64,000 nucleotides of DNA from Candidatus Thiothrix anitrata (lineage in GTDB: Bacteria; Pseudomonadota; Gammaproteobacteria; Thiotrichales; Thiotrichaceae), in NCBI RefSeq assembly GCF_017901155.1, contig NZ_CP072800.1, forward strand, positions 771,283-835,282. Direction: 5' to 3'. Made by a program: the position numbers and the translations under genes. Of this stretch, positions 59,317 to 64,000 are shown one piece after another (the first letter of the stretch is position 1; the number at the start of each line of letters is the position of its first letter). The notes under the pieces are model-generated. The model had not been told where the DNA came from and did not search any database. It saw only the letters and a program-made list of their open reading frames with translations.

Positions 59317-60492
59317 ATGAGTTATAACAATCCCGTCAGCGATACTGAATTACGCGCCCGTCTGCATTTCTGGCGAGCCAAAGGTATTGGCCCCGGCAGT
59401 ATAAAGCGGGTGGTGGAATACTTTGGGGGAGCCGCCGAAGCCTTACAGGTAACAGATCAGGCTTTACGCGAGGCGGGATTACGTGCGGAAGGCATTACGG
59501 CTTACCGTTCATTGCCTGCCAATGCCGCTGCTGCTGATTGGCAATGGCTGGAAGCCGACCCACAACACCACATATTGATGCCGGAAGACAGCCGTTACCC
59601 GGCGTTGCTCAAGCGTATCCGCACCGCGCCGCCTTTATTGTTTGTGCTGGGCAATGCGGAATTACTGAACGACCCGCAAATGGGCATGGTCGGTAGCCGC
59701 TCCCCCACCCAAGGTGGCAAGGACAATGCACGCGCTTTTGCCGCTCACTTTGCTAATAACGGCCTCACCGTCACCAGCGGGCTGGCGGTAGGGATTGACG
59801 CGCACAGCCACGAAGCCGCACTGGATGCCAACGGCAATACTATTGCAGTGGTAGGCAATGGCCTCGACATTATTTACCCGTTGCGCAATCGTCAACTGGC
59901 GGAACGCATTGTGAATCACGGCGCAATTGTGTCGGAATTCCCAATTGGCATTCCCGCACACCCGCAACATTTCCCGCGCCGCAATCGCATTATCAGTGGC
60001 ATGAGTTTTGGGGTATTGGTGGTGGAAGCGGCCTTGCAAAGCGGCACCCTTGTCACCGCCCGTCACGCAATGGAACAGGGTCGCGAAGTGTTTGCAATTC
60101 CCGGCTCAATCCACAACCCGTTGGCACGCGGTTGCCATCACTTGATTAAGCAAGGCGCGAAACTGGTGGAAACCGCTAACGATATTTTGGAAGAAATTGC
60201 CCCGCAATTGAACGTCTGGCTGCAACAGGATAAAGCCAGTAACCTCTTGTCAGAACAACGTCATAGCGTTACCCAAAGCGAATTCAACTTTGATGATACC
60301 GTTGATCCTGAATACGCACAGGTGCTTGATGCGTTGGGCTACGAACCACTACCGATTGACCAGATTATCCTGAACACAGGCTTGACCGCTGAGGCAGTTT
60401 CCTCCATTCTGCTGATGCTGGAACTACAGGGCTTTGTAGCAGCATGTGGTGGTGGGCACTACATGAGGTTGGGGCCGAGAAACGGAAACTGA
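59317..60492 (+). CDS. dprA: DNA processing protein DprA
   Basis: A 391-residue DprA/Smf protein. It has an N-terminal SAM-like part, the Rossmann fold with the conserved VGSRSPTQGG, GLAVGIDAHSHEAAL and FPRRNRIISGMS segments, and a C-terminal winged helix. It loads RecA on incoming single-stranded DNA in natural transformation. Start 8 bases after the kinase gene; it overlaps smg by one base. Confidence 0.95.
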   Translation: MSYNNPVSDTELRARLHFWRAKGIGPGSIKRVVEYFGGAAEALQVTDQALREAGLRAEGITAYRSLPANAAAADWQWLEADPQHHILMPEDSRYPALLKRIRTAPPLLFVLGNAELLNDPQMGMVGSRSPTQGGKDNARAFAAHFANNGLTVTSGLAVGIDAHSHEAALDANGNTIAVVGNGLDIIYPLRNRQLAERIVNHGAIVSEFPIGIPAHPQHFPRRNRIISGMSFGVLVVEAALQSGTLVTARHAMEQGREVFAIPGSIHNPLARGCHHLIKQGAKLVETANDILEEIAPQLNVWLQQDKASNLLSEQRHSVTQSEFNFDDTVDPEYAQVLDALGYEPLPIDQIILNTGLTAEAVSSILLMLELQGFVAACGGGHYMRLGPRNGN

Positions 60493-60965
60493 TGAAAGAA
60501 AACACACTGGATGTCCTCTTCTACCTTTTCGACAATTACCCCGACATGGGCGATAACCTGCCGGAAGACCGTCAATCAATGCACGGTTATTTGCAAGAGG
60601 CTGGTTTTTTACATAGTGAGATTACCCGCGCTTTCGATTGGTTAGAAAGCCTTGGTGATGAAGCTGCCCGCGTCGAAGTGACTTACCGCTCGTCTGCTAC
60701 GCGCATGTTTTCACCGGAAGAACAATGCTGGTTAAACAGCGAGTGCCAAGGTTATTTGGTATTTCTGGAACAAGCCGGAGTGATTAGCCCCGAAGCCCGC
60801 GAACAAATTCTTGACCGCGTACTGGAACTGAAAGACGAAGACTTCAATTTAGATCGCCTTAAATGGGTGGTTTTGATGGTATTAATCAACCGTCCCGAAG
60901 AAGGCAACAGCTTTTTCTGGGCAGAAGGCTTAAACCTGAATGGCGGCGCACCCGTGTTTCATTGA
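60492..60965 (+). CDS. smg: Smg protein (DUF494)
   Basis: A 157-residue Smg-family protein (ENTLDVLFYLFDNYPDM, then LKWVVLMVLINRP). It commonly follows dprA. The function is poorly known. The ATG overlaps the dprA stop (TGATG). Confidence 0.93.
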   Translation: MKENTLDVLFYLFDNYPDMGDNLPEDRQSMHGYLQEAGFLHSEITRAFDWLESLGDEAARVEVTYRSSATRMFSPEEQCWLNSECQGYLVFLEQAGVISPEAREQILDRVLELKDEDFNLDRLKWVVLMVLINRPEEGNSFFWAEGLNLNGGAPVFH

Positions 60966-61036
60966 ACAGACATTCACCCCGCCGATTGCTTGTGGCATGA
61001 TAGCCGCCTTGAATGACCACCTAGCAAGGCACTGCC

Positions 61037-61894
61037 ATGACATCCAACCCAAACTGGTTTACTGAACTGTCTGATTCCGGCACGATTTTCGGGCTGGAAT
61101 TGACCGAAGCGGCAAAAATCCACGAAGAACAAACCCCGTTCCAGAAACTGGAAATCTACGATACCACCACCTTCGGCAAATTAATGACGCTGGATGGTTG
61201 CACGATGGTGACAACCCGTGACAATTTCGTTTATCACGAAATGATGTCGCATCCGGTATTGTTCAGCCACTCTGCACCAAAACGGGTTTGCATTATCGGT
61301 GGCGGCGATTGCGGCACATTACGCGAAGTGCTGAAACACCCGGAAGTGGAATCCGCAATTCAAATCGACATTGATGAGCGTGTTACCCGCGTTAGCGAAA
61401 TGTTTTTCCCGGAATTGTGCGAATCCAATAATGACCCGCGTGCCACCCTCGCGTTTGAAGACGGTATTGCCTGGATCAATAACGCCGAACCCGGTTCACT
61501 GGATATTTTGATTGTGGATAGTACTGATCCGGTCGGCCCCGGTGCGGTATTGTACAGTGAGGAGTTTTTCCGGGGCTGCTGGCGGGCGTTAGGGGAAAAC
61601 GGTTTGCTGGTACAACAAAGCGAATCACCGCTGGTTCACGCCGCGAAAATCATTAAGCCGATGCACGACACCATGCGTAAAGCGGGTTTCAGCGACATTC
61701 AATTGCACCAATTCCAGCAAGTATGCTACCCGACTGGGTGGTGGAGCTGCACTATCGCGGCGAAAAGCGGTTCCATTGCTTTTACCCGTGAAGCCACTGC
61801 GCAAACGCTGAGCTTCCCCACCAGCTACTACAATGCGGAAATTCACCGGGGCAGTGCGGCATTGCCACAATTCCTGAAAGCGATTTTGGCGTAA
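61037..61894 (+). CDS. speE: Spermidine synthase
   Basis: A 285-residue aminopropyltransferase making spermidine from putrescine and decarboxylated S-adenosylmethionine. Key segments are GGGDCGTLREVLKH, the acidic DIDERVTRVSEM site and the catalytic DSTDPVGPG. Full length for the family. Followed by a G/C-rich hairpin repeat. Confidence 0.95.
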   Translation: MTSNPNWFTELSDSGTIFGLELTEAAKIHEEQTPFQKLEIYDTTTFGKLMTLDGCTMVTTRDNFVYHEMMSHPVLFSHSAPKRVCIIGGGDCGTLREVLKHPEVESAIQIDIDERVTRVSEMFFPELCESNNDPRATLAFEDGIAWINNAEPGSLDILIVDSTDPVGPGAVLYSEEFFRGCWRALGENGLLVQQSESPLVHAAKIIKPMHDTMRKAGFSDIQLHQFQQVCYPTGWWSCTIAAKSGSIAFTREATAQTLSFPTSYYNAEIHRGSAALPQFLKAILA

Positions 61895-61919
61895 GCACCC
61901 CATTCCCCCCCATCCCCAG

Positions 61920-61944
61920 CCCTTCCCCCGCAAGGGGTGAAGGG
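61920..61944. repeat. G/C-rich hairpin repeat after speE
   Basis: Arms CCCTTCCCCC and GGGGTGAAGGG with a GCAA loop and one mismatch, between the convergent speE and small secreted protein genes. It resembles the larger repeat at 8597-8700. It may also end transcription. Confidence 0.6.
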
Positions 61945-61963
61945 AGTAAGAAAGGGGAAGTTC

Positions 61964-62359
61964 TTACTTTTTCTCAGCACTTAGCTGTTCTGCACTGGGG
62001 TCAGGTGTTTCGACCAACTCGCCTTTGACCAGTTGTTCAGGGTCGCTATTGACCACTTCGGAAGTCGGTGCTGCCACAGGTTCTTCAGTGACATCGGCCA
62101 CCAATGGCACAGTTTCTTGGATGGTTTCACTAAGATCAGTCATACGCTCAAGGCATTTGCTGACGTAAATAGCTTTAGCCGACTCGGCAATGTCATCTTC
62201 TTGTGCATAAGCGTTACACAAGTCAGTCAGAGTTGATGTGGTACTTTCCGCCACTTCGGGCGTTTCTGCCTTAGCGACAGGTTCTTTCTTTTCTTCTGCG
62301 TGCACTACTAATGCCATACTCATACTGATCGCCGCCACAGCGATTAAAATGTGTTTCAT
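61964..62359 (-). CDS. Small secreted hypothetical protein
   Basis: A 131-residue protein with a signal peptide (MKHILIAVAAISMSMALVVHA) and an acidic, proline/valine-rich mature part containing two cysteines. No family recognised. The frame extends to 62482, but the ATG at 62359 fits the signal peptide. It lies 7 bases after the metal-binding gene and is probably co-transcribed with it. Confidence 0.6.
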   Translation of the reverse strand: MKHILIAVAAISMSMALVVHAEEKKEPVAKAETPEVAESTTSTLTDLCNAYAQEDDIAESAKAIYVSKCLERMTDLSETIQETVPLVADVTEEPVAAPTSEVVNSDPEQLVKGELVETPDPSAEQLSAEKK

Positions 62360-62366
62360 ATGTTCA

Positions 62367-62654
62367 CTAACCTTTGGTATGCATATCAATTCGACCAATG
62401 GCACAACTGACGACGGAAATGGCCTTTTCTTTGAAGGCATCAAGACCCGCCACCGTACCACGCTCAGGATAACCCAGCCCAAACAGTATTTTTACCGCAG
62501 CGTCATGAACGTCCGTGTCGCTTTGCACCATCACTGTCTGGTTAGCTATATCGACATCAACGGCGGTAATTCGTTCGTCTTCCAATAATTTTTTGGTAAT
62601 GGTGTTGGCGCAGCCACCACAACGGATATTTTCTACTTCAATTCGCGTTTCCAT
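62367..62654 (-). CDS. Heavy-metal-associated domain protein
   Basis: A 95-residue HMA (CopZ-like) protein with the metal-binding C-x-x-C motif Cys12-Cys15 (IRCGGCANT) and the ferredoxin-like fold segments. It probably binds copper or a similar ion. Its C-terminal 30 residues are longer than typical CopZ. First gene of a two-gene unit. Confidence 0.82.
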   Translation of the reverse strand: METRIEVENIRCGGCANTITKKLLEDERITAVDVDIANQTVMVQSDTDVHDAAVKILFGLGYPERGTVAGLDAFKEKAISVVSCAIGRIDMHTKG

Positions 62655-62818
62655 CGCCGTTCCTCATCGTGTTTTGCTTACACAGAATATGGAAGCACTT
62701 GGCAGAAAATACAAGGATTATCCGTTAATTGAGTGTACAAGCCGCTGACTACGTTTAAAAATGCATTACAAACGATTCATTATTTGAAAAATAGCGCATT
62801 TTGCATTATATAGTTTAC

Positions 62819-63091
62819 ATGGATATGCAAGCCTTGGGCGTAACCCTGCGCACTGCCCGTAAACAGCGCAACCTGACCCAAGCCGATCTCAGCGATAAAG
62901 TCGGCATGAGCCGCGCCACTTTATCCGCCATTGAAAACGGCACGATTAATGAGGTAGGCATCCGTAAAATCATGGCATTGTGTGCTGTCTTAGGTTTGGA
63001 ATTGCAGGCGCAACCACTGACAACGCGCCGCCCGACCCTGCACACCCTTGTGGATGAAGCACAACACCGTAAAACAGGTCGTAAACCGTGA
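62819..63091 (+). CDS. hipB: XRE-family antitoxin, HipB-like
   Basis: A 90-residue helix-turn-helix protein (TLRTARKQRNLTQADLSDKVGMSRATLSAIENG). It overlaps hipA by four bases (GTGA). An in-frame TTG upstream at 62801 is an unlikely start. Confidence 0.88.
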   Translation: MDMQALGVTLRTARKQRNLTQADLSDKVGMSRATLSAIENGTINEVGIRKIMALCAVLGLELQAQPLTTRRPTLHTLVDEAQHRKTGRKP

Positions 63092-64000
63092 GCAAACACC
63101 CGCAAACCGATCAAGGCAGTTTAGCCATTTTTGTGCAAGGTCAATCCTGTGGCACACTCGGACGCAGTGCCGTGCACCCACACACCTATGTGTTTGGTTA
63201 TCACCCGACAACACCCGCCACCCACGCGGTTTCGCTCACCATGCCCGTGATGGCAGATCAATACGGCTACCAGCAGGGCATTCACCCGATTTTTCAGATG
63301 AATCTGCCGGAAGGCGAATTGCGTGAATTGTTACGCAACCGCTTTCAAAAAACCGTGCAGCATTTTGATGACTTAGCCTTGCTAGGAATTGTCGGGCATT
63401 CACAAATCGGGCGGATTCGATTGGCTGCGGTGGGGCAAACACCGGATGCGATGCCATTACAAGATATGCAGCAGTTGCGCACTTACAGCGGCACGGAAGA
63501 TTTATTCACAGAATTGTTGCAACGTTACGCCAGTTATTCGGGGATTTCCGGGGTACAACCCAAAGTGCTGGTGCGTGACAGCCACACCGTCGCCAGCTTG
63601 GCACAACCGGAGCAATTCAGTTACCGCGACGCAACCCACATTATAAAGGCGTGGAATCCCGAACGTTTTCCGCAATTAGCCGCGAATGAATACTTTTGTA
63701 TGCAAGCAGCACGCCACGCTGGTTTAGAAACACCAGAAGTGGAATTGGTGGCGCAAGGGCAATTATTGGTGGTGAAACGCTTCGATCTGGATAACAAAGG
63801 TGGGTATCACGGTTTTGAAGATTTTTGCGTACTCAATGGGCTGGCAACGGATGACAAATACGTGGGTAGTTACCAAGATATTGCCCAGCGCATCCGCCAA
63901 TTTGTCTCACCACATTTGATTCACGAAGCCTTGGAACAGTTTTTCTTATCGTTAACCCTAAGTTGTGCGGTGCAAAATGGCGATGCCCATTTGAAAAATT
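63088..64000 (+). CDS. hipA: HipA-type serine/threonine kinase toxin (3' partial)
   Basis: About 304 codons from a GTG start, running off the window. It has the N-terminal HipA domain (the segment ending GTLGRS, FQMNLPEGELRELL), the segment SGVQPKVLV, the kinase core (LLVVKRFDLD) and the catalytic loop NGDAHLKN. In E. coli HipA phosphorylates glutamyl-tRNA synthetase and causes persistence. It forms a toxin-antitoxin pair with the overlapping hipB. Confidence 0.88.
   Translation, partial: MSKHPQTDQGSLAIFVQGQSCGTLGRSAVHPHTYVFGYHPTTPATHAVSLTMPVMADQYGYQQGIHPIFQMNLPEGELRELLRNRFQKTVQHFDDLALLGIVGHSQIGRIRLAAVGQTPDAMPLQDMQQLRTYSGTEDLFTELLQRYASYSGISGVQPKVLVRDSHTVASLAQPEQFSYRDATHIIKAWNPERFPQLAANEYFCMQAARHAGLETPEVELVAQGQLLVVKRFDLDNKGGYHGFEDFCVLNGLATDDKYVGSYQDIAQRIRQFVSPHLIHEALEQFFLSLTLSCAVQNGDAHLKN

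Overview
The window looks like a chromosome segment from a sulfur-oxidising gammaproteobacterium of the Thiothrix type (Thiotrichaceae). This is inferred from the genes, not from a database match. The signs are a carbon-fixation style tkt-gap-pgk-pyk-fba operon with a Calvin-cycle type class II aldolase, a hisF-hisE-tatABC cluster, a FimV-like protein, dprA-smg, RtcR and a YfhM-type alpha-2-macroglobulin next to pbpC. Core genes have moderate GC; several inserted blocks are visibly AT-rich.

Layout. 1-2.9 kb: the end of an AAA+ ATPase (DUF4143) overlapping rtcR. 3.0-11.0 kb: an alpha-2-macroglobulin lipoprotein and penicillin-binding protein 1C, joined by a palindromic repeat that supplies the stop codon of one and the start codon of the other. 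11.1-18.1 kb: fba, pyk, pgk, gap and tkt on the minus strand. 18.3-19.9 kb: hisA and a two-META-domain secreted protein. 19.9-40.9 kb: a large accessory region. It starts with three unrelated-looking Fic AMPylase-family genes, an AT-rich probable nuclease gene and a pair of RNA-repair type nucleotidyltransferases (RlaP-like, the second truncated). Then comes a full-length ygiQ radical-SAM gene followed by three successively more decayed ygiQ 3' fragments (34.7, 37.8 and 40.7 kb). Each interval between copies holds different cargo: (i) an AT-rich set of an M20 amidohydrolase, an indoleamine 2,3-dioxygenase-like enzyme, a TIR-domain protein and a PLP aminotransferase; (ii) a small lipoprotein, a broken TumE/TumA toxin-antitoxin pair and a small protein plus HNH nuclease; (iii) an HNH nuclease/cytosine methyltransferase restriction-modification pair and a second copy of the broken toxin-antitoxin pair.

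41-64 kb is mostly core: a GGDEF cyclase, a TPR regulator, yidD, topA, a FemAB-like transferase, an AMIN-domain amidase, tsaE, cvfB-like, tatC-tatB-tatA-hisE-hisF, lexA with two membrane proteins, a FimV-like protein, an adenosine kinase-like PfkB protein, dprA-smg, speE, a heavy-metal-binding protein, and hipB-hipA running off the end.

The most notable signals are: the ygiQ ladder with its cargo (especially the TIR/tryptophan-dioxygenase cluster); a consensus sigma-54 promoter with a palindromic upstream site and a strong terminator enclosing about 140 nt with no conserved gene (a probable sRNA near 50.2 kb); GTTC-N7-GTTC direct repeats, the alphaproteobacterial style of LexA box, upstream of lexA; and a cluster of DnaA boxes in a 306-base gap at 58.0-58.3 kb. 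No tRNA, rRNA, CRISPR array or transposase gene was seen.
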